Below, piece after piece: positions 52,123 to 62,113 of a DNA stretch of 64,000 nt. The position numbers were made by a program, and so were the translations under genes. Numbering within the stretch: the stretch's first letter is position 1; each line of letters begins with the position of its first letter. The notes beneath the pieces are model-generated. The model was given only the letters and a program-made list of their open reading frames with translations. It made no database searches and was not told where the DNA came from. Origin of the DNA: Bowmanella pacifica (lineage in GTDB: Bacteria > Pseudomonadota > Gammaproteobacteria > Enterobacterales > Alteromonadaceae); NCBI RefSeq assembly GCF_014645355.1, contig NZ_BMLS01000001.1:868001-932000 (forward strand), read 5' to 3'.

Positions 52123-53631
52123 ATGGAATTTAGTGTAAAAAGTGGCAGTCCGGAAAAACAGCGCAGCGCCTGTATTGTGGTGGGTGTATTTGAACCCCGC
52201 AGACTAAGCTCGGTTGCCGAACAACTGGATGAAATCAGTGGCGGTTATATCAGTAATCTGCTGCGCCGGGGCGATCTGGAAGGCAAAGCCGGGCAAATGT
52301 TGCTACTGCACCATGTACCAAACATTCTTAGTGAAAGAGTGTTGTTGGTTGGCTGCGGTAAAGAACGTGAGCTGGATGAGCGCCAATATAAGCAAATTAT
52401 TGCCCGCACCATCAGCACCCTGAATGAAACCGGCTCTATGGAAGCCGTGTGTTTCCTCACCGAGTTACACGTAAAAGGCCGCGATACCTACTGGAAGGTA
52501 CGGCAGGCAGTGGAAACCACGCAGGATTCGCTGTACAGCTTTACTCAGCTGAAGACCAAAAAAGAAGAGCCGCGCCGTCCACTGCGTAAAATTGTCTTTA
52601 ACGTACCAACCCGCCGCGAACTGCCGGTAGGTGAGCGTGCCATCAATCATGGCCTGGCTGTCGCTACCGGGGTAAAAATCTGTAAAGACGTGGCCAATAT
52701 GCCGCCGAATATTTGTAACCCTGTTTATCTGCTGGAGCAGGCCAAGTTGCTTGCCGAGCAGAATACTAAGCTAACGGTGGAAGGTATTGGCGAAGCACAG
52801 ATGACTGAGCTTGGCATGCATACCTACCTGGCCGTTGGTCGTGGCTCACACAATGAGTCTATGATGACAGTCATGCACTACCAGGGTGGCATTAGTGGCC
52901 AAGCCCCTATCGTGCTGGTAGGAAAAGGACTGACCTTCGACTCTGGCGGTATCTCTATTAAGCCAGGCGAAGCCATGGATGAAATGAAGTACGATATGGG
53001 TGGCGCAGCCTCCGTATTGGGTGCGATGGCCTCGCTGGCCCAGTTAGACTTACCCATCAACGTTATCGGCGTGCTGGCCGGTTGTGAAAATATGCCCGAT
53101 GCCAATGCCTATCGTCCTGGTGATATTCTTACCACCATGTCGGGCCAGACCGTTGAAGTGCTGAATACCGATGCCGAAGGTCGTTTAGTGTTGTGTGATG
53201 CGCTAACCTATGTGGAACGCTTTAACCCGGACACTGTGGTGGATGTGGCAACCCTGACCGGAGCTTGCGTCATCGCACTGGGCAAACACGCCTCAGGCAT
53301 TATGAGTAGCCACAACCCACTTGCGCATGAGCTGATCAATGCCTCAGAGCAAAGCAGTGACAGGGCCTGGCGCCTACCGCTGTGGGATGAATACCAAGAA
53401 CAAATTGAAAGCCCCTTTGCCGACATGTCTAACTTAGGTGGACGCCCGGCCGGAACTATTACAGCCGCTTGCTTCCTGTCCCGTTTTACCAAGAAGTATA
53501 ATTGGGCGCACATGGATATTGCCGGCACAGCCTGGGTAGGTGGTGGCAAAACCAAAGGCGCCACAGGGCGTCCTGTACCCATGCTGACTCAGTTCCTGAT
53601 GAACCGCGCCGGCGTGGAAATGGAAGACTGA
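52123..53631 (+). CDS. pepA: Leucyl aminopeptidase PepA
   Basis: A 502-residue cytosolic M17 aminopeptidase that removes N-terminal residues from peptides with two metal ions. The C-terminal catalytic domain shows [18 protein letters not shown] (metal-binding Lys and Asp), [13 protein letters not shown] and the family signature [14 protein letters not shown]. In Escherichia coli PepA also binds DNA and aids Xer recombination; whether it does so here cannot be said. Start ATG 52123 follows GTGAAGG. It is followed by holC after 4 bases, the usual gammaproteobacterial order. Confidence 0.95.
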   Translation: MEFSVKSGSPEKQRSACIVVGVFEPRRLSSVAEQLDEISGGYISNLLRRGDLEGKAGQMLLLHHVPNILSERVLLVGCGKERELDERQYKQIIARTISTLNETGSMEAVCFLTELHVKGRDTYWKVRQAVETTQDSLYSFTQLKTKKEEPRRPLRKIVFNVPTRRELPVGERAINHGLAVATGVKICKDVANMPPNICNPVYLLEQAKLLAEQNTKLTVEGIGEAQMTELGMHTYLAVGRGSHNESMMTVMHYQGGISGQAPIVLVGKGLTFDSGGISIKPGEAMDEMKYDMGGAASVLGAMASLAQLDLPINVIGVLAGCENMPDANAYRPGDILTTMSGQTVEVLNTDAEGRLVLCDALTYVERFNPDTVVDVATLTGACVIALGKHASGIMSSHNPLAHELINASEQSSDRAWRLPLWDEYQEQIESPFADMSNLGGRPAGTITAACFLSRFTKKYNWAHMDIAGTAWVGGGKTKGATGRPVPMLTQFLMNRAGVEMED

Positions 53632-53635
53632 TGCT

Positions 53636-54088
53636 TTGGCAGAAGTAATCTTCTACCTGCTGGAGCAGGATAAACTCGACAATCAGCCAGCGCCCCTTGC
53701 GCTGGCTTGTCAATTAGCGGCCCAGGCTTTTCGCAACAAGCAATCCTGCTTATTGTGGTGCCAGGATCAATCTATGGCCGAAGCGCTGGATGAATTGCTA
53801 TGGCAGCGCCCAAGCAATGCCTTTATACCGCATAACTTAAGCGGAGAAGGACCGCCTAAAGGCACGCCGGTGGAAATCAGCTGGGTTGGACAACAACCCA
53901 ACCCTCGTCCCGTGCTGATCAACCTTGCCGAGCTGCTGCCACCGCAGCATCCGCGCGCCCGGCAGATTTATGACTTTGTGCCCGCATCAGAACAACAAAA
54001 ACCGCAGGCCAGAGAACGATACAAACAATACCGAGGTCAGGGCCACCAGTTGGATACCCGGGCCGCATCAAGTCTAAATGAGAGCTGA
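53636..54088 (+). CDS. holC: DNA polymerase III chi subunit HolC
   Basis: A 150-residue protein beginning at TTG 53636 ([13 protein letters not shown]); there is no in-frame ATG nearby, and this start fits the family N-terminus. Chi motifs such as [20 protein letters not shown] (residues 23-42) and [11 protein letters not shown] are present. Chi binds single-strand binding protein and links it to the psi subunit of the clamp loader. It lies 4 bases after pepA and its end reaches to within 1 base of the valS start, so the three genes form an operon. Confidence 0.9.
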   Translation: MAEVIFYLLEQDKLDNQPAPLALACQLAAQAFRNKQSCLLWCQDQSMAEALDELLWQRPSNAFIPHNLSGEGPPKGTPVEISWVGQQPNPRPVLINLAELLPPQHPRARQIYDFVPASEQQKPQARERYKQYRGQGHQLDTRAASSLNES

Positions 54089-54089
54089 G

Positions 54090-56864
54090 ATGGATAAGAC
54101 TTTTAATCCACAGAACATCGAACAAAGCCGTTACCAACAATGGGAACAGCGCAACTATTTTAAAGCCAGCGGCCAAGGTGAGCCTTACTGTATTTTGTTG
54201 CCACCGCCAAATGTGACCGGCAGCCTGCATATGGGTCATGGCTTCCAGCAAACCATTATGGATGCCCTGACTCGTTACCATCGTATGAAAGGTGACAACA
54301 CCTTATGGCAAACCGGTACCGATCACGCCGGAATCGCCACCCAGATGGTGGTTGAACGCCAGCTGGCTGCCCAGGGTAAAAGCCGTCACGATTTAGGCCG
54401 CGACGCCTTTATCGAGAAAATCTGGGAATGGAAAGAACACTCCGGCGGCACTATCACCTCGCAAATGCGTCGCATAGGTGCTTCTTGTGATTGGACTCGT
54501 GAAGCATTCACCATGGATGACGACTTGTCCCATGCCGTACAGGAAGTCTTTGTACAACTGCACGAAGAAGGCCTGATTTATCGCGGTAAACGCCTGGTTA
54601 ACTGGGACCCTGTGCTGCATACCGCGGTATCCGACTTAGAAGTGGTCAGCGAAGAAGAAGCCGGCCATATGTGGCATATGCGCTACGCACTGGCCGATGG
54701 CAGCGGCGAGTTGGTGGTTGCCACCACGCGTCCTGAGACCATGCTGGGCGATACCGCCGTGGCTGTGCATCCTGATGACGAACGTTACCAGGCCTTTATT
54801 GGCAAGGACATTCGTCTGCCACTATCTGGCCGCTTGATCAAAATCATCGCTGATGACTATGTCGACCCGGAATTTGGCACCGGCTGCGTAAAGATTACCC
54901 CAGCCCACGACTTCAATGACTATGAGATTGGCAAGCGCCATAACCTGGAGATGATTAACATCTTCACCAGCGACGCCAAGGTCAATAACAATGCACCAGA
55001 AGCCTATCAGGGACTGGACCGCTTCGCGGCCCGTGAAAAAGTGGTACAGGATTTAGATGCGTTAGGTCTGCTGGTCAAGATTGAAGATCATAAGCTTAAA
55101 GTACCTCGCGGCGATCGCACCGGCGCGGTTATCGAACCCTATCTGACCGACCAATGGTATGTAGCGGTAGAATCACTGGCAAAACCTGCCATTGATGCGG
55201 TGGAGTCGGGTGAAATTCGCTTTATCCCGGAGAACTGGAACAAAACCTACTACCAGTGGATGTACAACATTCAGGATTGGTGTATCTCCCGTCAATTGTG
55301 GTGGGGACACCGTATTCCAGCCTGGTATGACGACAAGGAGAATGTCTACGTAGGTCGCAGTGAAGCCGAAGTGCGCGCCAAGCATGGCCTGGCTGACGAT
55401 GTGGTACTGCGCCAGGACGAAGACGTACTGGATACCTGGTTCTCCTCTGCCCTGTGGCCTTTCGCTACTATGGGTTGGCCAGAAAAGACCCCGGAGCTGG
55501 ATACCTTTGTGCCCTCTTCCGTGTTGGTTACCGGTTTTGACATCATCTTCTTCTGGGTAGCCAGAATGATCATGATGACCAAGAAATTCACCGGTCGCAT
55601 TCCGTTTAAGGAAATCTATATTACCGGCCTTATCCGCGACGAGCAGGGCAATAAAATGTCCAAGTCCAAGGGTAACGTGCTGGATCCTATCGACCTGATT
55701 GACGGTATCGATCTGGAATCTCTGGTGGCCAAACGCACAGCCGGCATGATGCAGCCACAACTGGCCGAGAAGATTGCCAAACGCACCCGTGCCCAATTCC
55801 CGGACGGTATTGCCGCTTACGGTACCGATGCACTGCGTTTCACCTTCACCGCCATGGCGTCCACCAGCCGTGATATCAACTTCGATATGGGCCGGGTAGA
55901 AGGCTATCGTAACTTCTGCAACAAGCTTTGGAACGCCTCACGTTTTGTGCTGATGAATACCGAAGAGCAGGATACCGGTGTTAAGGGTGGCGAGCTGGAA
56001 CTGAGCCTGGCCGATAAGTGGATATGGGCGCGCTTCCAGCAAACCCTGACGGCTTTCGAAGCAGCACTTAAAGATTACCGCTTTGACCTGGCCTCACAGG
56101 CTATTTATGAGTTTACCTGGAACCAGTTCTGCGACTGGTATCTGGAGCTGTCCAAGCCTGTACTGAATGCCGACACCAGTAGCGAAGCGCAAAAACGTGG
56201 CACCCGCCATACGCTGGTAAACGTGCTGGAAAGCCTACTGCGTTTGATGCACCCCATCATGCCTTTTATTACTGAAGAAATTTGGCAGCGCGTAGCACCA
56301 CTTTGCAAGGCTGATTATCAGGACAGTGACAGCATTATGCTGCAAGCCTTCCCAGTACAGGACAACAGCCTGATTGATGAGCAAGTACTGAGCGACATCG
56401 AATGGGTAAAACAAGTGATTGTTGGTGTACGTAATATCCGTGGTGAAATGGATATCAGCCCCAGTAAGCCACTGTCGGTGTTGTTACGTAACGCAGGTAG
56501 CGAAGACAAACGCCGTCTGGCCGATACCGAGCTGCTGCTGAGCAAAATGGCGCGCCTGGAAGACATCACCGTATTACCCGAGGGTGAAAAAGGCCCAGCT
56601 TCCGCCACCGCGATAGTGGGTGACATGGAAGTGATGATCCCCATGGCCGGCCTGATTGACAAAGATGCTGAGCTTGCGCGTATAGGTAAAGCGCTTGAAA
56701 AACTTCAGGCTGATATGGCCCGTACCCAAGGCAAACTAAGCAATGAGAGCTTTGTCAGTAAGGCACCACCAGCGGTGATTGAAAAAGAGCAGGCCAAATT
56801 GGCCGAGTTCCAGACCCAGGTAGATAAACTGCTGGAACAAAAGCAAACCATCGAAAGCCTGTAA
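54090..56864 (+). CDS. valS: Valyl-tRNA synthetase
   Basis: A class I aminoacyl-tRNA synthetase of about 924 residues that charges tRNA-Val. The HIGH-type motif is [16 protein letters not shown] near residue 40, the KMSKS motif [14 protein letters not shown] near residue 520, and the editing (CP1) domain includes [19 protein letters not shown]. The C-terminal coiled-coil arm (last about 65 residues, rich in Glu, Lys and Gln) is complete. I prefer ATG 54090 ([12 protein letters not shown]) to the frame start at 54078, because the former matches known ValS N-termini. It ends with a strong terminator. Confidence 0.96.
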   Translation: MDKTFNPQNIEQSRYQQWEQRNYFKASGQGEPYCILLPPPNVTGSLHMGHGFQQTIMDALTRYHRMKGDNTLWQTGTDHAGIATQMVVERQLAAQGKSRHDLGRDAFIEKIWEWKEHSGGTITSQMRRIGASCDWTREAFTMDDDLSHAVQEVFVQLHEEGLIYRGKRLVNWDPVLHTAVSDLEVVSEEEAGHMWHMRYALADGSGELVVATTRPETMLGDTAVAVHPDDERYQAFIGKDIRLPLSGRLIKIIADDYVDPEFGTGCVKITPAHDFNDYEIGKRHNLEMINIFTSDAKVNNNAPEAYQGLDRFAAREKVVQDLDALGLLVKIEDHKLKVPRGDRTGAVIEPYLTDQWYVAVESLAKPAIDAVESGEIRFIPENWNKTYYQWMYNIQDWCISRQLWWGHRIPAWYDDKENVYVGRSEAEVRAKHGLADDVVLRQDEDVLDTWFSSALWPFATMGWPEKTPELDTFVPSSVLVTGFDIIFFWVARMIMMTKKFTGRIPFKEIYITGLIRDEQGNKMSKSKGNVLDPIDLIDGIDLESLVAKRTAGMMQPQLAEKIAKRTRAQFPDGIAAYGTDALRFTFTAMASTSRDINFDMGRVEGYRNFCNKLWNASRFVLMNTEEQDTGVKGGELELSLADKWIWARFQQTLTAFEAALKDYRFDLASQAIYEFTWNQFCDWYLELSKPVLNADTSSEAQKRGTRHTLVNVLESLLRLMHPIMPFITEEIWQRVAPLCKADYQDSDSIMLQAFPVQDNSLIDEQVLSDIEWVKQVIVGVRNIRGEMDISPSKPLSVLLRNAGSEDKRRLADTELLLSKMARLEDITVLPEGEKGPASATAIVGDMEVMIPMAGLIDKDAELARIGKALEKLQADMARTQGKLSNESFVSKAPPAVIEKEQAKLAEFQTQVDKLLEQKQTIESL

Positions 56865-56876
56865 ACAGCCTAAACA

Positions 56877-56902
56877 AAACCCTGCCTTGTGCAGGGTTTT
56901 TT
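56877..56902 (+). terminator. Intrinsic terminator of the pepA-holC-valS operon
   Basis: AAACCCTGC (56877-56885) and GCAGGGTTT (56891-56899) with a 5-base loop, followed by further T residues; 13 bases after the valS stop. Confidence 0.92.
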
Positions 56903-57045
56903 GTCTTAAGACAAAAAAGAGCATCGCATAGTCGTGCCGATTTCTATCCCATCGTAGTTTCCACCCATCGAAATTCCTCGTCCTGAAAGAATAGAATTGC
57001 GCTACTATCGAAGCGGAGAAATACCAATTATAAAAAGGATCAACA

Positions 57046-59454
57046 GTGAGACTATTACTTTGTATTCTGCTGGCTATCCCTTATAGCCTGCAGGCCTTTG
57101 CCGAACAAGATGAGGGCTACCGCAGCCCACCATCCATTATCGCTGACCTGGTGGATGCACCGCGTTCTCCTGGCGTAGCCATTTCCGATGACAGAAAATG
57201 GATAGCCTTCCTGAAAAGACCAAGCACACAAACCCTGGCTGAATTAGCCCAGCCGGAAGAAAAACTGGCCGGTTTGAAAATCAACCCAACTATCTTTGCA
57301 CCAAGCCGGGCCTTGGGCTACCAGGGCATCCAGCTTAAAAGCCTGGATGGCAGTGTAGCTTTAACCCTCAATAACTTACCTCAGGGTAAGATCATGGATG
57401 TCAGTTTTGCACCGGACTCGCAAAAACTGGCTTTTGTGCTGGAAGGCGAACAAGGTCTGAACCTGTGGATTTATCACTTAGCCAGCCAACGTCTGCACAA
57501 GGCCAGCGAGCGCTTTATCAGTGCCTCACTGCGCGGAGAAAAGTACTTGTGGTTGGATGACTCGTCTGGCGTATATACCAGACTGACGGTTGCCAGTGCC
57601 GACCAGCGGCCAAAACAAAGCTTGTCAGCCACCAAGCCAGTAATCCAGACCACCGATGGCAAGAAAGCCGCGGTGCGTACCTATTCTGACTTGCTAAAGT
57701 CTCCCTATGACGAAGCCTTATTTGAGTTCTTAACTCGCTCTCAGCTGGCCAGGATTGATCTGGCTGGCAAGGTAACCCTGCTGGGTAAACCGGGCATGAT
57801 CAGTGAGTTTTCCCCCTCGCCAGATGGCCAGTACCTCTTGGTATCGCAGTTACAAAAACCCTTCTCTTACATGGTGCCCTACAGCCGTTTCCCTAAGCTG
57901 ATTGAGGTCTGGAATACCAGCGGAGAGATAGTCAAGTCACTGGCCAAGCTGCCATCCGGTGAAACCATCCCCAAAGGTTTTGACTCTGTTCGTGAAGGCC
58001 CCCGTGATGTGCACTGGCGTGCCGATGTTGCTGCCACTCTGGTATGGGCAGAAGCCCAGGATGGCGGCAATATGAGTGTCGATGTTCCCCACCATGACGC
58101 GCTTTTTAGTCTGGCCGCCCCCTTTAAGGCAGCACCAAGCGAAATGCTGCGCCTGGAACGTCGCTATAGCGGTATTCAATGGGGTAATCAGGGACTAGCC
58201 GTGGTTAGCGAATGGCGTTTTGCCGATCGCACCTTGCGCAGTTGGAAATTCCAGCCTGCCAATCCACAAGCCGACTGGGTCTTGTTCCAGGAGCGCTCCT
58301 ATAACGACAGATACAAAGATCCCGGTAACTTTGTTCGCCAGCGCAACCAGTATGGCGAGTCAGTGATCAAAATAGACAATGGCAGTCAGGTCTATTTAAC
58401 CGGTCGGGGCGCCTCCCCCAAGGGCAATATCCCCTTCCTGGAACGCTATGACTTCAGCAACAACAGTAAAGAGCGCCTCTGGCAATCAGAAGCTCCCTAC
58501 TACGAGCAAGTGATGCTGGTACTGGACGATAAGGTCACAAAATTACTGACCTTGCGTGAATCTCAAACCGAACAACCCAACTTCTTTGTTCGGGATCTCA
58601 GCGCCGATAAGTTAACTCAGTTTAGTGATTTTCCACATCCCAGCCCCGGTTTTGTTGGCATCAGCAAAGAACGCATCCAATACCAACGCGCCGATGGTGT
58701 CGCATTAAACGGTACCTTGTATTTGCCACCGGGTTACGACAAGTCACAGGGGCCTTTGCCTGTTTTGCTATGGGCTTACCCCAGGGAATTCAAAGATAAA
58801 GAGGTAGCCAGCCAAGTAAAAGACTCCCCCTATGAGTTTGTGCGGGTCAGTTACTGGGGCCCCATGCCACACCTGGCACAGGGCTTTGCGGTATTTGACG
58901 ACCCGACCATGGCCATAGTCGGTGACGGCGATGCCCAGCCCAACGATAACTTCCGTACCCAGCTGGTACAAAGCGCCGAGGCCGCGGTAAAAACCCTGGT
59001 AGACAAAGGTATTGCCGACCCAGAGCGCATTGCCATAGGTGGGCACTCATACGGTGCCTTTATGGTGGCAAACCTGCTAGCGCATAGCGACTTGTTTAAG
59101 GCCGGTATTGCCAGAAGCGGTGCTTATAATCGAAGCTTGACGCCTTTTGGCTTCCAAGGTGAAGAGCGAAGCTTCTGGGAAGCACAGGATGTCTACGCCA
59201 CTATGTCGCCATTCTTCCATGCAGAAAAAATCAACGAACCCATGTTAATGTTGCATGGTGAAGATGACCCTAATTCCGGCACCTACCCTATGCAATCTGA
59301 ACGCATGTTCGCGGCAATGAAAGGCTTGGGCGGACAAGCGCGACTGGTTATGCTGCCCCATGAACAACATGGTTACCGGGCCCGCGAGTCATTGCTACAT
59401 ATGCTGTGGGAGCAATATCAGTGGCTTGAAACCCACGTCAAAGCAGCTAAGTAG
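57046..59454 (+). CDS. Exported S9-family prolyl oligopeptidase-like peptidase
   Basis: An 802-residue protein from GTG 57046 (ribosome site AAAAGGA). Signal peptide about residues 1-19 (ends QAFAEQ). The N-terminal two thirds form a beta-propeller of the S9 type; the C-terminal 250 residues form an alpha/beta-hydrolase with Ser in GGHSYGAFM (near 668), Asp in HGEDDPNSG (near 740) and His in HEQHGY (near 774). The mix resembles glutamyl endopeptidase-like or acylaminoacyl peptidase-like members of S9. It should cleave peptides in the periplasm. A hairpin terminator follows. Confidence 0.85.
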   Translation: MRLLLCILLAIPYSLQAFAEQDEGYRSPPSIIADLVDAPRSPGVAISDDRKWIAFLKRPSTQTLAELAQPEEKLAGLKINPTIFAPSRALGYQGIQLKSLDGSVALTLNNLPQGKIMDVSFAPDSQKLAFVLEGEQGLNLWIYHLASQRLHKASERFISASLRGEKYLWLDDSSGVYTRLTVASADQRPKQSLSATKPVIQTTDGKKAAVRTYSDLLKSPYDEALFEFLTRSQLARIDLAGKVTLLGKPGMISEFSPSPDGQYLLVSQLQKPFSYMVPYSRFPKLIEVWNTSGEIVKSLAKLPSGETIPKGFDSVREGPRDVHWRADVAATLVWAEAQDGGNMSVDVPHHDALFSLAAPFKAAPSEMLRLERRYSGIQWGNQGLAVVSEWRFADRTLRSWKFQPANPQADWVLFQERSYNDRYKDPGNFVRQRNQYGESVIKIDNGSQVYLTGRGASPKGNIPFLERYDFSNNSKERLWQSEAPYYEQVMLVLDDKVTKLLTLRESQTEQPNFFVRDLSADKLTQFSDFPHPSPGFVGISKERIQYQRADGVALNGTLYLPPGYDKSQGPLPVLLWAYPREFKDKEVASQVKDSPYEFVRVSYWGPMPHLAQGFAVFDDPTMAIVGDGDAQPNDNFRTQLVQSAEAAVKTLVDKGIADPERIAIGGHSYGAFMVANLLAHSDLFKAGIARSGAYNRSLTPFGFQGEERSFWEAQDVYATMSPFFHAEKINEPMLMLHGEDDPNSGTYPMQSERMFAAMKGLGGQARLVMLPHEQHGYRARESLLHMLWEQYQWLETHVKAAK

Positions 59455-59458
59455 TATT

Positions 59459-59483
59459 AAGGAGGGCAACAGCCCTCCTTTCC
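59459..59483 (+). terminator. Intrinsic terminator after the S9 peptidase gene
   Basis: AAGGAGGGC (59459-59467) and GCCCTCCTT (59472-59480) with an AACA loop and TTT at the end; 5 bases past the stop. Confidence 0.85.
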
Positions 59484-59565
59484 CATGCGTTGGATTTTTT
59501 TGAGTGCAAACTCAGGCCTGGGATACAATGTACCACGCTGATATTTATAGAATTTTGAGGTATCT

Positions 59566-59895
59566 GTGAAGATCAGTCACATATTCTGCGCCAACCTGGC
59601 GTTTGTCTGTTTGTTTTTGGTGTACTTTGAACTGGAAATACCTTTCCTCTTCAGCGCCATGATGTTGTTGCTTATCCCACTGCGCTATTTTCGGATGGGA
59701 CGCAATGGCTTCACTAACGCTATCTGGTTTTTGTTTTACAGTGCCACACCGGCCTTTATTGACTTTACCATGCTAGCCGTCAGTCCCATGCAGGAACTGG
59801 CCGCCATTGCGTTAGTTATATTGTCCATTACCTATTTGTATTTTTTCTTTGGCCGCTTTGGTGTGCACAGAATCAGAATGGAGCCCAGTAAATGA
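59566..59895 (+). CDS. Small integral membrane protein of unknown function
   Basis: A 109-residue protein starting at GTG 59566 with GAGG upstream. It has three or four hydrophobic segments and few charged residues except near the ends. I recognise no family. The stop overlaps the start of the RidA-like gene (ATGA at 59892), so the two are translationally coupled, which is the only hint to its role. Confidence 0.65.
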   Translation: MKISHIFCANLAFVCLFLVYFELEIPFLFSAMMLLLIPLRYFRMGRNGFTNAIWFLFYSATPAFIDFTMLAVSPMQELAAIALVILSITYLYFFFGRFGVHRIRMEPSK

Positions 59896-60239
59896 CTGTT
59901 CAACGAATTAATCCCGGCAAACGAATGTCAGATATTTGTATTCACAATCAAACCGCTTATTGGGCCGAAGTACCGGAAAACCTGCAGGCGGATATCGAAG
60001 CACAAACCCAGAACCTGCTAAGCCTGGCAGAAGGCACACTGGCCGATGCAGGCAGCAATAAGGCGGCGCTTATCAGCGCCACTATCTATTTAAAAGACCG
60101 AAGTTTGTTTGATGGTTTCAACAAAATCTGGGATGCCTGGCTACTCGAAGGTCAGGCACCGGTTCGTGCCTGTATTATTGCTGAACTGGTTAATCCGGAT
60201 ATGCTGGTTGAGATTGTTTTTACCGCTGCCGTAGCATGA
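59892..60239 (+). CDS. RidA-family protein
   Basis: A 115-residue protein of the RidA/YjgF/UK114 family. Features: MSDICIHNQTAYWAEV at the start, the trimer-interface and active-site Arg in APVRACIIAEL and the conserved Glu close to the C-terminus (MLVEIVFTA). Such proteins hydrolyse reactive enamine/imine intermediates, protecting PLP enzymes. It is coupled by 4-base overlap to the upstream membrane protein gene. It is a divergent member, so its substrate may differ from that of canonical RidA. Confidence 0.8.
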   Translation: MTVQRINPGKRMSDICIHNQTAYWAEVPENLQADIEAQTQNLLSLAEGTLADAGSNKAALISATIYLKDRSLFDGFNKIWDAWLLEGQAPVRACIIAELVNPDMLVEIVFTAAVA

Positions 60240-60245
60240 CTCTCG

Positions 60246-60276
60246 GCAGTGGATAGTTAACGCACCTATCCACTGC
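60246..60276. terminator. Convergent terminator hairpin
   Basis: GCAGTGGATAG (60246-60256) and CTATCCACTGC (60266-60276), a perfect 11-bp stem with a 9-base loop, lie between the converging RidA-like and thrE genes. It probably serves both. Confidence 0.65.
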
Positions 60277-60290
60277 TTACTGCGGCATTT

Positions 60291-61517
60291 TTACAGGGCC
60301 TTTTTGGTTGGCATCACCACGTTGGCAAAGATCAATCCCGCCACCAAAGACATAAAGATTAGAAAGGTTTCTTGTCCTATGTGCTCAGCAGAGACAAAGT
60401 CTTGTCCGGATACAAAGGAGTTCAAACCTATATAGGTTTTTGAGCCAGGTACCAGTACGATCAGCCCCTGCATAACGACAATACTGGCTGGCGCATTCGC
60501 CAGTCGGGTAAAGAGATTGGAATACACCCCCACGGCAAAGGCGCCAACAAAGGTGGCCAAACCATGCTCAAGGTAAGGTGCACTAAAAATACTGGCGCCA
60601 TAAGCAATAAAACCTGACAGCAAAGCCCAGGGAGCATGCTTAAGGCGAATGCGAAAAATCACAATCAAGGCAGTGCAAAGCAGTAAAATAGCAAGCCAGG
60701 CCATCCAGCGCGGTAGTTGCGGGGCAGGCACAAACTCGGCCTGACCAAACAAACTGAAGCCAAAAGCAATCCCCAGAAAAGCACCAAAATACAGTTTAAA
60801 TAACAGCATAATGGCATCCATTACCCTGGCGGTGCCAGAAACCAGATGCCGGGAAGACAACTCCGCAAGCCCAAGCGCCAGCGCCAGACCAGGTATAAAC
60901 ACAATTATCGAGGACAGCACCACCAGGCGGATATTAATACTGGCATCCAGATAGCTACTGATGGCACAGGCCAGTAAGCCTGCAGTCATCGCCACCATAG
61001 GTTCCAGCATATGGGTGACCCGGCGTGATTGGCCAGCCCATAACACCCAGCCGTACACCACCAGGCCAACCAGGCTGGACCACAGAACATCATGCCAACC
61101 AGAGCCAAGCAACATAGCAAATGCACCACTGGAGAGGCAAAATGCTCCGCCGGTAGCCAGCAGATTATAAGGGTTGGGTAAGGCATCAATCTCATCCAGC
61201 CGCTGATCGGCTTCGGTCAGCGTCAACTTGCCTTCAAGCAGCTGCGTGACTAGCTCATCGGTGCGTGACAGCGAGCCCAAATCCAGTTCACCCGGTTGCA
61301 CTCTGGCAGCATGAGTATACTCATCCTCGTGCTTATCGCTCCAGATCACAAAAGTCAGTGACGTAGGGGTGGCGATAAATGATGCATGCACCCCCAGATA
61401 AGTCGCGACCTCAGTCAGGTGAGCCTCTTGACGAAAAGCAGGTGTACCGTACTTGTGCAACATCTTGCCAAGCTTAACGATAAAGCGTCTTATCTGAATA
61501 AAATCGGCCTTGTGCAC
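60291..61517 (-). CDS. Threonine/serine exporter (ThrE family)
   Basis: A 408-residue protein with both ThrE parts in one chain: a soluble N-terminal domain (residues 1-120, with KLGKMLHKYGTPAFRQEAHL and FIATPTSLTFVIW) and about ten transmembrane segments. The C-terminal part has ASIVVMQGLIVLVPGSKTYIG, as in the ThrE2-like domain. Family members export threonine and serine; the N-terminal domain may be protease-like. The true substrate here is unproven. Confidence 0.85.
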   Translation of the reverse strand: MHKADFIQIRRFIVKLGKMLHKYGTPAFRQEAHLTEVATYLGVHASFIATPTSLTFVIWSDKHEDEYTHAARVQPGELDLGSLSRTDELVTQLLEGKLTLTEADQRLDEIDALPNPYNLLATGGAFCLSSGAFAMLLGSGWHDVLWSSLVGLVVYGWVLWAGQSRRVTHMLEPMVAMTAGLLACAISSYLDASINIRLVVLSSIIVFIPGLALALGLAELSSRHLVSGTARVMDAIMLLFKLYFGAFLGIAFGFSLFGQAEFVPAPQLPRWMAWLAILLLCTALIVIFRIRLKHAPWALLSGFIAYGASIFSAPYLEHGLATFVGAFAVGVYSNLFTRLANAPASIVVMQGLIVLVPGSKTYIGLNSFVSGQDFVSAEHIGQETFLIFMSLVAGLIFANVVMPTKKAL

Positions 61518-62113
61518 CTTACCTGTTCCTCAATAACTCACTGCCCTGCAATTTAGGGATCAGCTTAGACGGCTGATATCCAAAGAGAAGGCGACCAAAT
61601 CGGGCGCGGATTGTAATGTCAGTCAGCGCGAGATACAAAGCATATTTTTTATACAATTCGCATTAGCGAAACTAATTTTACGCTTTGCTAATACCAAACG
61701 GCTGTTCGATATCAGTATTCCCCTATATTCATCTGGATTCCACTCTCTATTTTGACTATTACTCCAAAGAATAGTCCTTGTAATCAAGGTGTTGGCTATC
61801 AGCGAAATTGTTTAATATAAGTACGTCTTTACTGAATGACTCAGACGCTTGCTGCAAGCCTTAAATATTGCACTCCCTATTCATAAAATCAGCAACGACA
61901 GCACCTAGCGCCAACGTTGTGTTCTTAGCTGCGGGTAGTGCTATCGGGGCTTGCTACATAATTCCATGGCTCTTCAACCCTATACGGTTGAAAATCAGTC
62001 CTGTACCTGTGCTTAAATTGACCGGTTACATGAATACTGATTCAATCCAATCAGCTCACTACATATTCAACCGCTGCAATAATGCCTATATCAATGGAAG
62101 AAGGAGTAAGCGA
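61518..62113. other. Intergenic region between thrE and the propeller gene
   Basis: The plus-strand frame that continues through here from 61868 lacks a ribosome site and family similarity, so I treat this 596-base region as non-coding. It contains adjacent hairpins: GACTATT/AATAGTC (61754-61760 / 61770-61776) and CCTTG/CAAGG (61776-61780 / 61785-61789). It must hold the thrE promoter on the minus strand. Confidence 0.5.

Noticed and set aside
61868-62113. Longer N-terminus of the propeller protein
   Set aside because: The added 82 residues begin at a TTG without a ribosome site, while ATG 62114 has AAGGAG at good spacing.
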